Source: Chloroflexota bacterium (GTDB lineage: Bacteria; Chloroflexota; UBA6077; CF-72). Taken from it: a DNA stretch of 39,516 bases. The notes below the pieces were generated by a model. The model made no database searches, had not been told where the DNA came from, and worked only from the letters and a program-made list of their open reading frames with translations. The DNA lies in the NCBI GenBank assembly GCA_019239775.1, contig JAFAZN010000183.1, forward strand, positions 1-39,516, in the 5' to 3' direction. The translations under genes and the position numbers were made by a program. The stretch's first letter is position 1; every line of letters begins with the position of its first letter. Of this stretch, positions 7,994 through 15,323 are shown piece after piece.

Positions 7994-7999
7994 AGGATA
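7994..7999 (-). promoter_or_regulatory. Predicted -10 hexamer TATCCT, leaderless start of CMD-like gene
   Basis: TATCCT on the minus strand ends 6 bases before ATG 7987, so the transcript would begin at the start codon. No Shine-Dalgarno site is present. Confidence 0.6.
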
Positions 8000-8013
8000 A
8001 GGTCCCTGGTGCG

Positions 8014-8019
8014 TAGGAT
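8014..8019 (+). promoter_or_regulatory. Predicted -10 hexamer TAGGAT before hydroxyacid dehydrogenase gene
   Basis: TAGGAT ends 9 bases before ATG 8029, implying a leader of 0-3 bases. It sits back-to-back with the opposing TATCCT hexamer 14 bases away, so the whole divergent promoter pair fits in 41 bases. Confidence 0.55.
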
Positions 8020-8028
8020 TGGGTCCCG

Positions 8029-8988
8029 ATGGAGATAGTCATTCCGGATGACGACCCACCGACGTATGCCACCACGGACCAGGTCGACCTGCAGCGGCTG
8101 CAGCCGTATGGAACGCTGCGGCTGCACACCACGCGCGCCGCGGACCGCCCGCAGCTCTTCGAGCGTTTGGCCGAGGCCGAGGTCGTGATCAACGTGCGCG
8201 CATACACGACCTTTGATGCCGAATGTCTGGGATATGCACCAAAGTTGCGGATGATTTCCATACTGGGGACAGGCACTGACAACGTGGACCTCGCGGGCGC
8301 CCGCGCTCATGGGGTCACAGTGACCAACACACCAGGAGTGGGAGCGCCCTCAGTTGCGGAGCTCACGATTGGCTTGATGCTTGCGGTCACGCGGGCGATA
8401 CCCGTTAGCGACAAGAGGGTCAGAGACGGTGTGTGGCAACACGTCGAAGGTCCTGAGCTGGAGGGCAAAACGCTGGGGCTGCTCGGGCTGGGGGCCATCG
8501 GTGGTCGCGTGGCGCGCATTGCCAACGGGTTGGGCATGCGCGTGATTGCCTGGAGTTTCAGCCCTGACCTCGAACGCGCCGGACGGCTGGGTGTAGAGCT
8601 CGTCGAAAGGGACGAGGTCTTCAAGCAGGCGGACGTCGTGTCCGTGCACCTGCGCAACACGCCCGAGGTGCGTGGCCTGGTCGGCGCGCGGGAGCTGGCC
8701 CTCATGCGCCCCGAGGCCTACGTGATCAACACGGCGCGCGGCGCACTGGTGGATGCCGACGCGTTAGCTGCCGCCTTGCGTTCCGGCAAACTCGCCGGGG
8801 CGGGTCTGGACGTGTTCACCGAGGAGCCACTACCGCCCGAGCGCAACCCGTTCAAGGACCTCGCCAACGTGGTCCTGACCCCGCACCTTGGAGCGGTGAC
8901 CCGCGAAGCCAACGCCCGGTCGCGGGCCATGCCCGTGGACAACATCATCGCCTTCCTGGAGGGTCGCCCCCAGAACGTCGTGAATTAG
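8029..8988 (+). CDS. NAD-dependent D-2-hydroxyacid dehydrogenase family protein
   Basis: A 319-residue protein with the normal length and all family landmarks. The nucleotide-binding GLGAIG is at residues 153-158. The catalytic set is R237 (NTARGALVD), E266 (FTEEPLP) and H286 (TPHLGA). The family interconverts 2-oxoacids and D-2-hydroxyacids (phosphoglycerate, glyoxylate/hydroxypyruvate and others). The single-gene context gives no substrate. Serine biosynthesis is unlikely to be its only role because the regulatory C-terminal domain of the long SerA form is absent. Its stop codon directly abuts the stop of the convergent amidohydrolase gene. Confidence 0.92.
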   Translation: MEIVIPDDDPPTYATTDQVDLQRLQPYGTLRLHTTRAADRPQLFERLAEAEVVINVRAYTTFDAECLGYAPKLRMISILGTGTDNVDLAGARAHGVTVTNTPGVGAPSVAELTIGLMLAVTRAIPVSDKRVRDGVWQHVEGPELEGKTLGLLGLGAIGGRVARIANGLGMRVIAWSFSPDLERAGRLGVELVERDEVFKQADVVSVHLRNTPEVRGLVGARELALMRPEAYVINTARGALVDADALAAALRSGKLAGAGLDVFTEEPLPPERNPFKDLANVVLTPHLGAVTREANARSRAMPVDNIIAFLEGRPQNVVN

Positions 8989-10206
8989 CTAGCGCTTGCG
9001 CTTGTCGGCTTCGAAGACCTCGCGAGCGCGCTTCAAGTGTTCGGGGTTGGTCAACAAGTCGACCGCGGTCATGGCCAGGCCTTTGGCCGCGGTGAGCATG
9101 GCCTTGCGGCCCATATCCGAGCCGGCCGCCTCGCGGAACTCGATGGAATGTCCGGGCGTTTCGAGCACCTCGGTGATCGCGATGCGCGCCTCGATGCCAG
9201 GTACGCGGCGCGAGACGTTGCCGAAGTCGGTCGAGCCGCGACCACTCCTGCGCCGCTCGTTGCTGACTTGCACGCCGATCGAGCGCAGGTTCTCGGTCAT
9301 GAGGTCGAGCAGCACCTTGTTCGGCATGGTGTTCTCGTAGCCCGGCATGTATTCCTTCCACTCGAGCTTGCAGCCGGTTGCTCGGGCAGCGCCTTCTGCG
9401 CAGGCGACGACGCGCTCGACGACCTCGGCGAGATAGTCGGAGTCGTCTGCGCGCGTGCGGTAACGGATGGCGGCGTAGTCGGGGATGATGTTGGCGGCTG
9501 CGCCGCCGCTCAGGATGATTCCGTGGATGCGAACGTCCGAGCGAACCTGCTGGCGCAGGACGCTGATCGCGTTGTACATGAGCACGACGGCATCCAGTGC
9601 GTTGATGCCTTCCTCAGGTGCGCCGGCGGCGTGCGCCGCGCGACCGTGGAAGTAGAACTCGAAGCCCCGTGCAGCAAGCGAGCGGTCGAGCGTGATGGCC
9701 GTTTCGGTGCCCGGGTGAAACATGATCGCGGCGTCCACGTCTTCGAACACGCCCGCGTTGACCATGTGCACCTTGCCGCCCGAATTCGGCGCGGCGCTCT
9801 CCTCGGCCGGTGTGCCCAGGACCCAGATCGACCCGCCGAGTTCTGGCGCAATCTCTTTGAGGGCAAGTCCTGCACCCACCGCGGACGTGCCAATCAGGTT
9901 GTGGCCACATCCGTGCCCGAGCCCCGGTAGTGCGTCATATTCCGCCAGGATCGCCACGCGTGGTCGAGTGGACGCGCTGGCGCTACCAAGGTCTGCTTTG
10001 AACGCCGTAGCCATCCCGGCCGTGCCCATTTCAACCGCGATGCCCTCGGATTGCAGCATGCCGGTCAGTCGCTTTGAAGCCTCGACTTCCTGGTGGCCGA
10101 TCTCCGGGTGGGCGTGGATCCAGTCGGCTGTCTCGATCAGCTGCGCGGCCCGCCGATCGACCGCCTCACACACACGCTGCTTCAGCTTCTTTACGTCCGC
10201 TGCCAT
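8989..10206 (-). CDS. M20-family amidohydrolase (AbgB/HipO-like)
   Basis: A 405-residue zinc peptidase-fold hydrolase. The metal-binding motifs are GHGCGHN, TPAEES with HMVNAG after it, and the C-terminal GSTDFGNVS. The lid/dimerisation domain is in the middle (RAAHAAGAPEEGINALDAVV). The nearest pattern is the p-aminobenzoyl-glutamate/indole-acetyl-amino-acid amidohydrolase group, which cleaves N-acyl amino acids. Three start codons lie in a row (GTG 10212, GTG 10209, ATG 10206). A TATACG hexamer 9 bases before the ATG favours the last one as a leaderless start. It is divergent from the small membrane protein gene at 10233. Confidence 0.9.
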   Translation of the reverse strand: MAADVKKLKQRVCEAVDRRAAQLIETADWIHAHPEIGHQEVEASKRLTGMLQSEGIAVEMGTAGMATAFKADLGSASASTRPRVAILAEYDALPGLGHGCGHNLIGTSAVGAGLALKEIAPELGGSIWVLGTPAEESAAPNSGGKVHMVNAGVFEDVDAAIMFHPGTETAITLDRSLAARGFEFYFHGRAAHAAGAPEEGINALDAVVLMYNAISVLRQQVRSDVRIHGIILSGGAAANIIPDYAAIRYRTRADDSDYLAEVVERVVACAEGAARATGCKLEWKEYMPGYENTMPNKVLLDLMTENLRSIGVQVSNERRRSGRGSTDFGNVSRRVPGIEARIAITEVLETPGHSIEFREAAGSDMGRKAMLTAAKGLAMTAVDLLTNPEHLKRAREVFEADKRKR

Positions 10207-10219
10207 CACCACGAGCGTA

Positions 10220-10225
10220 TAAGAT
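10220..10225 (+). promoter_or_regulatory. Predicted -10 hexamer TAAGAT, leaderless start at 10233
   Basis: TAAGAT ends 7 bases before ATG 10233. The opposing TATACG for the amidohydrolase gene lies on the other strand at 10216-10221, so the two divergent -10 elements overlap. Confidence 0.5.
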
Positions 10226-10232
10226 TCGGCCG

Positions 10233-10766
10233 ATGGCTCTGACGCCCGGCGGCGGACGGTCGCCGAGCACCCAGCAAAAGGCGCCGCCGCCGCCGACCCT
10301 CGATAAAGCCACGCCGCCGCGGCCCCCGCGCAGCGGCGGTCCGAGGCGTTGGCCGCGCGCCGCGTCGATCAGCGTCTTACGCCTCGGCGTGCTGATCGGC
10401 GGGATCGTCATCATCCTCGATCTGCTGTTCATGCTGCTCATGGAGCGCAGCCTCAACGCCGATGACGCGGCCGCCTTCGTGCAGATCGACCTGTTCCTCA
10501 ACGTGATGTTGTTCGCGCTGCTGGGCGTCCTGGTCGTGCGCGACACAACGTTGATGCTGGCCGGTTTCGTCGCGGGTTTCTTCGCGGGGCTGCTCGACGC
10601 GATCGTCGTTACCGCGGCTTCGGTGATGGTGCCGCCGCCGGCAACCTTTGATGCGCTCGAGTTCCAGTTCGCGCAGAACGTGCTGGTCGGAATGGCCGTC
10701 GCGGGGTTGAGCGGCCTTGTGTTTGCGCTGGTGCAGCGCTGGTCCGGCGGCCAGCGCTCGCGATAA
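10233..10766 (+). CDS. Membrane protein of unknown function, 177 aa
   Basis: The first about 50 residues are Pro/Gly/Arg-rich and look disordered and cytoplasmic. Four hydrophobic segments follow (about 50-72, 87-106, 109-130, 150-168). No family is recognised. The start ATG 10233 is supported by the TAAGAT hexamer; the frame is open further upstream but there it is antisense to the amidohydrolase gene. Its stop TAA overlaps the ATG of the next gene (TAATG), so the two are co-translated. Confidence 0.75.
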   Translation: MALTPGGGRSPSTQQKAPPPPTLDKATPPRPPRSGGPRRWPRAASISVLRLGVLIGGIVIILDLLFMLLMERSLNADDAAAFVQIDLFLNVMLFALLGVLVVRDTTLMLAGFVAGFFAGLLDAIVVTAASVMVPPPATFDALEFQFAQNVLVGMAVAGLSGLVFALVQRWSGGQRSR

Positions 10767-11188
10767 TGGCCGAGTCCGGGCCGGCGCACGGGTGGTGTTC
10801 ATTGCGATTGCGGTTCGACGAGCGCGAGCTGGAGCTCTTGCATGGCGCCGAGCGGGTACGGGGCGCCGCGATGGCGCACGCCGCGCGGCCTGACCAGCTG
10901 CGCCTCGCACTCACCCTGGCGAAGGCGGGTCAAAAAGTGAGCCACACCACGCCAGGCGCGTCCGTTGTCCTGGATGAAAACGAACTCGGCCTCCTGCTGG
11001 ACGCCGTGCGCTTCGCCGTGCCGGCCGTCCACGCGGCTGCACGGCCGGACGACCGGGCTGATCATCGTGAGGCCGTGACCGCGGCGTTTCCTGAGTTGAC
11101 GGAGAAGGGCGCCTGGCGCGCATTTGGCCTCACGCGCGAGCTGGAAGCTCTGGCCGTTCGGCTCGATTCAGCCCTGAACGGCGGTTAG
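10766..11188 (+). CDS. Protein of unknown function, 140 aa
   Basis: A soluble 140-residue protein, rich in Ala, Arg and Leu, with a LDENELGLLLDAVRFA helix in the middle. No family recognised. It begins within the stop codon of the membrane protein gene, indicating an operon of two. Its last 21 bases overlap the convergent CYTH gene, an unusually tight but common tail-to-tail arrangement in this window. Confidence 0.7.
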   Translation: MAESGPAHGWCSLRLRFDERELELLHGAERVRGAAMAHAARPDQLRLALTLAKAGQKVSHTTPGASVVLDENELGLLLDAVRFAVPAVHAAARPDDRADHREAVTAAFPELTEKGAWRAFGLTRELEALAVRLDSALNGG

Positions 11189-11830
11189 CGCGCGGCTCAG
11201 CTTCGAGCCCTCCGAGACGCGAACTTCACCACGCTGCTCGATCGCACGGCGCACGACCTCCAGCGCTTCTTCGTCCCCGTGCTTCAGTTCCGCTTCGATC
11301 TCCGCCTCGCGGTAGGCGTGCCCGACCACCTCCATGCGGTCGAGCGCGAGCTCCACGAGCCAGTTGCGCTCGGGCTCCTCGAGGTCCACGATGCGGCGGT
11401 CCGTCTGTGTTTCAACGATCGGCGTCGCCAGAGGCAGGCCGCCTGAGGCCAGTGCGTCGGCGACTGACTCGGCCAGCGCGCTCGCACCCCGTGAACGCGC
11501 CGCGTCTCGCAGTGCCGATAACGCGAGCGCAGGTGGCGTGTCGGCATCCAGTTGCAGTTCAATCTCCGAGCGCGAGGCGACGCCGCCGGTGTTGCGAGCG
11601 TCACCCTTGATGCTCCACACCGCAAGTTGCTGTCCTTCCACGACGCGGCATCGGAATCCGACGCGCGCGTCCCGAAGGCTGTGGGAGGACGTGTCGAAGA
11701 ACGCGTTGTGCTGCACTTCGTGTCGTCGGCCGCGCGCGTGGAACGGCCCGAGCTGCTCGACAACCGCCAGTTGATCCAGCAGGCTCTCGGAGTGCGGCAC
11801 GAGTTTGAGCTCCCGCTCGATATTGTCCAT
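11168..11830 (-). CDS. CYTH-domain protein (triphosphate tunnel metalloenzyme superfamily)
   Basis: A 220-residue protein. It opens with MDNIERELKL, the ExExK-type signature of the CYTH fold (here E-R-E-L-K), which binds metal-triphosphate in a beta tunnel. Downstream beta-strand signals include HNAFFDTSSHSLRDARVGFRCR, WSIKG and SRSEIELQL, and basic and acidic residues alternate as in the family (for example E-L-A-L-D, EIEAELKHG). Members hydrolyse inorganic triphosphate or thiamine triphosphate, or make cyclic AMP; this one cannot be assigned further. ATG 11830 overlaps the stop of the upstream membrane protein gene by one base (TGATG), showing translational coupling. Confidence 0.85.
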   Translation of the reverse strand: MDNIERELKLVPHSESLLDQLAVVEQLGPFHARGRRHEVQHNAFFDTSSHSLRDARVGFRCRVVEGQQLAVWSIKGDARNTGGVASRSEIELQLDADTPPALALSALRDAARSRGASALAESVADALASGGLPLATPIVETQTDRRIVDLEEPERNWLVELALDRMEVVGHAYREAEIEAELKHGDEEALEVVRRAIEQRGEVRVSEGSKLSRALTAVQG

Positions 11831-12546
11831 CACACCGTCGTTGGGGCGGACTCCTCGACTGCCAGCTCCACAGAGTCGAGGGGCTCCAGCGCCACAGCTT
11901 GGGCCATGTAGCCGGCGCGGTGCAACTGCCGTAATGGATACCACGTCGTCAAGGCGACGAGTGAGATGTTGATTGGCCAGCCGGCGACCGTGTCGGCGAT
12001 CAGGTAGACCTCGAGAGGCAGGTGCGCCAGCAGGTATAGCCGCACCACCGCACGCAGTCCGTGCCCGACAAGCCAGGCGGCCGAAACCACGAGGAACGCC
12101 TGCCGAAACGTGTCTGAGGCTCGCACCTCTCGCGTGATGGGGTACAGGCGTTGCGCGTACAGCGCCAACAGTGGCTTGCCAAGGACGGCCGAGCCGAAGA
12201 AGGCGGTGCCGTAGACCAGGTTCTCCAGGGACGGCCAGGCCAGGTACAGCCAGGTGTTCTGCGATGCGAGGCCTGCCGCGGCTTTCACGCACGCGAACGA
12301 GAAGGTCGTGGCGCTGAACACGTCGGCGCCCTTCGTCCGTTTGTAGTGCCATCCGAAGACAAGGGCTGACCACGTGAGGACGATGACTACGGCGGCCGAA
12401 AAGCCAAGGGTCCGGTAGCCCACGTAGAACAGCGCGACCGGCAGCAAACTGCCCAGCACAAGCCCGATGCCGCCGTCCCTCACGTGAGCCCATTCGGCGG
12501 GGCCGAAACTGCGCCAGTGCTTCAGCCTTGGCTGGGTGTCGATCAA
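11830..12546 (-). CDS. VC0807-family-like membrane protein
   Basis: A 238-residue membrane protein with about six hydrophobic segments. The segment WPSLENLVYGTAFFGSAVLGKPLL is the recognisable signature of a family of unannotated inner-membrane proteins related to intracellular septation protein A. Function unknown. The start is inferred: TTG 12546 is the only initiation codon near the expected N-terminus, and CATAAT lies 8 bases upstream on the same strand. It is coupled to the CYTH gene downstream and divergent from the NHL propeller gene; the two -10 elements overlap in the same 10 bases. Confidence 0.72.
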   Translation of the reverse strand: MIDTQPRLKHWRSFGPAEWAHVRDGGIGLVLGSLLPVALFYVGYRTLGFSAAVVIVLTWSALVFGWHYKRTKGADVFSATTFSFACVKAAAGLASQNTWLYLAWPSLENLVYGTAFFGSAVLGKPLLALYAQRLYPITREVRASDTFRQAFLVVSAAWLVGHGLRAVVRLYLLAHLPLEVYLIADTVAGWPINISLVALTTWYPLRQLHRAGYMAQAVALEPLDSVELAVEESAPTTV

Positions 12547-12553
12547 CGAGCCG

Positions 12554-12559
12554 TATTAT
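12554..12559 (+). promoter_or_regulatory. TATTAT -10 element shared by overlapping divergent promoters
   Basis: TATTAT precedes ATG 12575 by 15 bases (leader about 9 bases). Read on the minus strand, the same bases give CATAAT for the VC0807-like gene starting at 12546. Two polymerases could not occupy this site together. Confidence 0.5.
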
Positions 12560-12574
12560 GCGGTGAGATCGGGC

Positions 12575-13738
12575 ATGAGGTTCGGGCGACGAGTCGTGGG
12601 GTTGATCACCCTGTTTACGCTCATCGTCATCGGCTTTGCCGTCAGCGGCGTTGAGCTGCCGATCCCACGAGCTGGTGGTGGCTCGCAGGCGCCGCTGTAC
12701 GCGGGGGTGAGGTCCGTGGCGTCGACCACGCTGCTGCACGCACCGACCGGTGGCGAGCTCGCGTTCATGGCCGTCGAGCCAAGCGGCAACCTGGTGGTGT
12801 CAGACGCGGGCCGTGCGTCCATCCTGCGCTTCGATCCGGCAGGCCAGCTCCTCAGCGAATGGGGCCCTCCTCTCGCTGGGGCTCAACTCAACGAACCAGC
12901 CGGCGTTGCGGTCTTTGGCGGCAGCTACTTTGTGCTGGATCGTGGCACGCCGCGCATCTTCAAGCTGGATGTCACTGGCCAACCCCAGGCGGTTTTAGAT
13001 CTGCAGCCGCTGAGCCCGTACGGTCTGAACGGACTCGCCGTTGACCAGGCCGGAAACCTGTACGCCGCCGACACGGGCCGCAATCGCATCCTGGTCTTTT
13101 CGCCTACCGGCGAGTTGCTCAAGCAGGTCGGTCGGGCGGGCAACGACCTCGGCGGCTTCACCCAGCCGATGATGTTGGCCTTCGCGCCAGACAGTGCGTT
13201 TTTCGTGGCCGACTGGGAAAACGGTCGGATCGAGCGCTTCAATCCGAGTCCGAGCTATGACGCAACCGACGCGTGGTCGCTCGGCTTTCGGCCATTTGGC
13301 GTTGCCGTCGATCGGTCCGGCCGGGTGTACGCGCCGGACTCCGAGCACCGTCGCGTTGAAGCCTACACGCCCCAAGGCGCATCACTCGGCGAGCTTGCAG
13401 TCAATGTGGCGCCCAAGCAGGTCGCTGTGGCGCCTGGTGGGACGTCGCTCTATGTCCTTGGTGCGGATGGTGTGGACCGAATTGACCTGGCTAACACGCC
13501 ACCGCCGCCGCAGGGGAGTTCTGATTTCAGCGATCTGTTGAGCGTGCTCGCGCTTCTGCTGATGGTGCTGCTGGTGGTGTTGGCAGTGATGTCGCGCCGG
13601 CAGCGGCGGCGACTACTCCATGCGCCGTTTGAAGGGAAAGTCCGGCTGGACGCCAAAAATGGCGCACAGCGCCAGCAGGCCCAGCCCGGCGCCGATCAGA
13701 ATCTTCTGGTCACCAATCAGACCAAACGCGAACAGTAG
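12575..13738 (+). CDS. NHL-repeat beta-propeller membrane protein
   Basis: A 387-residue protein. An N-terminal hydrophobic anchor (VGLITLFTLIVIGFAVSG) is followed by about five to six NHL repeats (for example GLAVDQAGNLYAADTGRNRI, then a GELLKQVG turn; similar units at FMAVEPSGNLVVSDAGRASI and FGVAVDRSGRVYAPDSEHRR). A C-terminal hydrophobic segment (LLSVLALLLMVLLVVLAV) and a basic tail come last. The propeller is therefore probably outside, tethered at both ends. NHL propellers usually bind proteins or ligands. Starts at GTG 12563 and ATG 12575 are both possible. The last 126 bases are antisense to a candidate small membrane protein gene. Confidence 0.82.
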   Translation: MRFGRRVVGLITLFTLIVIGFAVSGVELPIPRAGGGSQAPLYAGVRSVASTTLLHAPTGGELAFMAVEPSGNLVVSDAGRASILRFDPAGQLLSEWGPPLAGAQLNEPAGVAVFGGSYFVLDRGTPRIFKLDVTGQPQAVLDLQPLSPYGLNGLAVDQAGNLYAADTGRNRILVFSPTGELLKQVGRAGNDLGGFTQPMMLAFAPDSAFFVADWENGRIERFNPSPSYDATDAWSLGFRPFGVAVDRSGRVYAPDSEHRRVEAYTPQGASLGELAVNVAPKQVAVAPGGTSLYVLGADGVDRIDLANTPPPPQGSSDFSDLLSVLALLLMVLLVVLAVMSRRQRRRLLHAPFEGKVRLDAKNGAQRQQAQPGADQNLLVTNQTKREQ

Positions 13739-13786
13739 GCCACCAAGAAGAATTACCAGGCCGAAGAGGATGCCGAAGCCAACCAT
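13613..13786 (-). CDS. Candidate small two-helix membrane protein, 57 aa
   Basis: ATG 13786 opens a 57-codon frame with two clear hydrophobic helices (MVGFGILFGLVILLGGLLFA; then ILIGAGLGLLALCAIFGV) separated by a short polar turn, ending in a basic KRR motif. Codons use G/C at most third positions. A TAGGAT hexamer (13799-13804, minus strand) lies 12 bases upstream, predicting a leader of about 5 bases. Most of it is antisense to the 3' end of the NHL gene, including that gene's basic tail. Either the overlap is real or one frame is accidental; the promoter and the membrane pattern favour this small gene existing. Confidence 0.45.
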   Translation of the reverse strand: MVGFGILFGLVILLGGLLFAFGLIGDQKILIGAGLGLLALCAIFGVQPDFPFKRRME

Positions 13787-13798
13787 GTGCTACCTGCA

Positions 13799-13804
13799 AT
13801 CCTA
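13799..13804 (-). promoter_or_regulatory. Predicted -10 hexamer TAGGAT for the 57-aa gene
   Basis: TAGGAT on the minus strand, identical to the hexamers at 8014 and 26992, 12 bases from ATG 13786. Confidence 0.4.
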
Positions 13805-13838
13805 CCAGGGAGGGCCCTGGATCCCTCAGCAGGGGTGG

Positions 13839-14585
13839 CTAACGCTTTGCGCCGCGGCTGGAGCGGCGCCTGCGGCCGTCGTGGCTCACCGAGCGCCTGG
13901 ACGCTACTCGCGCAGAAGGTTCAGGTCCCTCCACGGTGGCAGCCGCGAGCCGAATTGGCGCACGTCGCGATTCGGCTGGCTTGCGCTGAAGCCGTTGCAC
14001 CAGCATCGGCAGCAGCCAGGCAGCGAGGATCAGCGGGCCAAGAGTGAGCCGACTGTCGCCGAAGATCTGGATCACCAGCAGCGTGGAGGCCATCACCACG
14101 CCGAAGTAGGCCATGTCGCCGATGATCGCAAGCGTCCACCCCGAAATCGGCCCATGGCCCGCAGCCTCTGAAGCTGCTCGAGCCGGCGCCGGGGCAAACA
14201 CGAAGCTGAACAGGACCAGCCCGAGCGGCCCCTTGACGCGACCTTCGTTCAGCCCGGTCGCGCCGCTGAGGCGACTCAGGCGCTGGCCGAGCGCGGCGAG
14301 CCAGTAAACGCGAGCGGCCAGCCAGCGTAAGACCATCAGGACCGGCTCGCAGATCACCGCCAGGAGCACGTCCGAGGCGAGATACAGGCCGGCGATCTCC
14401 AGCACGTTCAGGCCGGCGTCGCGAGCCATCACGACGCCAATGGGGATGCCCGCGCCAATCTGAGTAGCGAAGACCAGGAACACGCCCAATGCCCCGGTCG
14501 GCCACAAGGTCGGCAGCGGGGCTGTCGGGTCGAGCATCGCTCGAGAGAATTCGGAAAGAAAGGTGTTCAGGTCATCGGCGGACAT
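13839..14585 (-). CDS. Membrane protein, possibly small multidrug-export-like
   Basis: A 248-residue membrane protein with about five hydrophobic segments: GALGVFLVFATQIGAGIPIG, VLEIAGLYLASDVLLAVICE, a middle LGLVLFSFVF, WTLAIIGDMAYFGVVMAS and LGPLILAAWLLPML. It ends with a strongly basic cytoplasmic tail (RRRRSSRGAKR). The layout resembles proteins annotated as putative small multidrug export proteins, but I could not confirm this by motif. ATG 14585 is chosen; no strong Shine-Dalgarno site is seen. The candidate 57-aa gene lies downstream on the same strand. Confidence 0.7.
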   Translation of the reverse strand: MSADDLNTFLSEFSRAMLDPTAPLPTLWPTGALGVFLVFATQIGAGIPIGVVMARDAGLNVLEIAGLYLASDVLLAVICEPVLMVLRWLAARVYWLAALGQRLSRLSGATGLNEGRVKGPLGLVLFSFVFAPAPARAASEAAGHGPISGWTLAIIGDMAYFGVVMASTLLVIQIFGDSRLTLGPLILAAWLLPMLVQRLQRKPAESRRAPIRLAAATVEGPEPSARVASRRSVSHDGRRRRSSRGAKR

Positions 14586-14634
14586 CGTGCGGGCCGCCAG
14601 CAGTATGCCGGGGGCACCGCACCGCCAGCCACAA

Positions 14635-15108
14635 TCAGAGCACCAGGGTGAAGGGGTTGTGCTTGGGGTTCTTGCCCTCTGGCCCCATGTAGATCTCGGT
14701 GGTGGGGATGAGCGTGTCGTCGAGTTTGAGATTCAGGTGCAGTTTGTCACCGTTGTGGACGACGAAGTGCACGCCGTCAATGCCGCCATAGGTGTGGAAG
14801 TGCAGCACCAGCTCGTGGCCGCCATCGCGAATGTCAGCGGTGTCGCCGTTTTCCAGATGCTGGACAGTGACCTGGTCGAAAATGCCACCGGTTCGCAGCA
14901 CGGCGTCGAAATCGTGCTGGGTGCCGGGGCCGTGCGTATGGATGTCGAACGATTCGTCGTGATGGAAGATGTAGTAGCCCGTCGGGCTGCTGTCAGTGTC
15001 ATTGGGCGTGCCTTCGGCGGCCGATAGCGGCGCGGCCGAAGCGATAGGAACCATTGCCAATAACAGCACCGCGATGGCGATCAAAGAAGCGAAAGCAGAC
15101 TTGCGCAT
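14635..15108 (-). CDS. Secreted protein of unknown function, His-rich
   Basis: A 157-residue protein with a classical signal peptide (KSAFASLIAIAVLLLAMVPIASA, cleavage near ASA-AP). The mature part is beta-rich with many His residues (HHDESFDIHTHGPGTQHDF, then LHFHTYGGIDGVHFVVHNGD), suggesting metal or ligand binding. No family recognised. The start ATG 15108 has AGGAG 13 bases upstream, within a short GGAG/CTCC hairpin. The 215-base upstream region is structured and is described separately. Confidence 0.75.
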   Translation of the reverse strand: MRKSAFASLIAIAVLLLAMVPIASAAPLSAAEGTPNDTDSSPTGYYIFHHDESFDIHTHGPGTQHDFDAVLRTGGIFDQVTVQHLENGDTADIRDGGHELVLHFHTYGGIDGVHFVVHNGDKLHLNLKLDDTLIPTTEIYMGPEGKNPKHNPFTLVL

Positions 15109-15323
15109 CGGAGGTCAATCAACTCCTGACGGAAAGAGTGTGAGTTCTTTGCTGAGACGGGAGGTACCACCCACACTCTTCCCACGGCGCAGGACGCCTT
15201 CGCGTGACAGCGCAATTGTTAAATCGCTGGAAAAACTGAGAGCAAACCTTCGGGACTCCGGAATGAGGTCCAGGATCCCTCCTGGTTACAACCGGAATTG
15301 TTCGGGTGCCCGGTGAAGGGACG
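15109..15323 (-). other. Structured intergenic region upstream of the secreted protein gene
   Basis: On the minus strand this holds: a 6-bp hairpin with a GGGA loop (CCAGGA/TCCTGG, 15274-15289); a GGAC...GTCC stem just after it; and a perfect 9-bp stem AAGAGTGTG/CACACTCTT (15134-15142 with 15172-15180) enclosing GGTGGTACC. A smaller AAAGA/TCTTT hairpin competes with the 9-bp stem. AGGAG near the start codon can pair with CCTCC. The features are compatible with a regulated 5' UTR or with a processed terminator; no poly-T tract follows any stem. Confidence 0.35.

Noticed and set aside
11831..12739. Extended 523-codon reading of the CYTH gene
   Set aside because: The upstream part is in another frame of the VC0807-like membrane protein gene; CYTH homology begins at ATG 11830.
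15121..15180. T-box-like GGGTGGTACC on the minus strand
   Set aside because: The rest of the T-box antiterminator does not fit, there is no credible specifier stem, and the downstream gene is not amino-acid related; TGGTACC also occurs elsewhere in the window.
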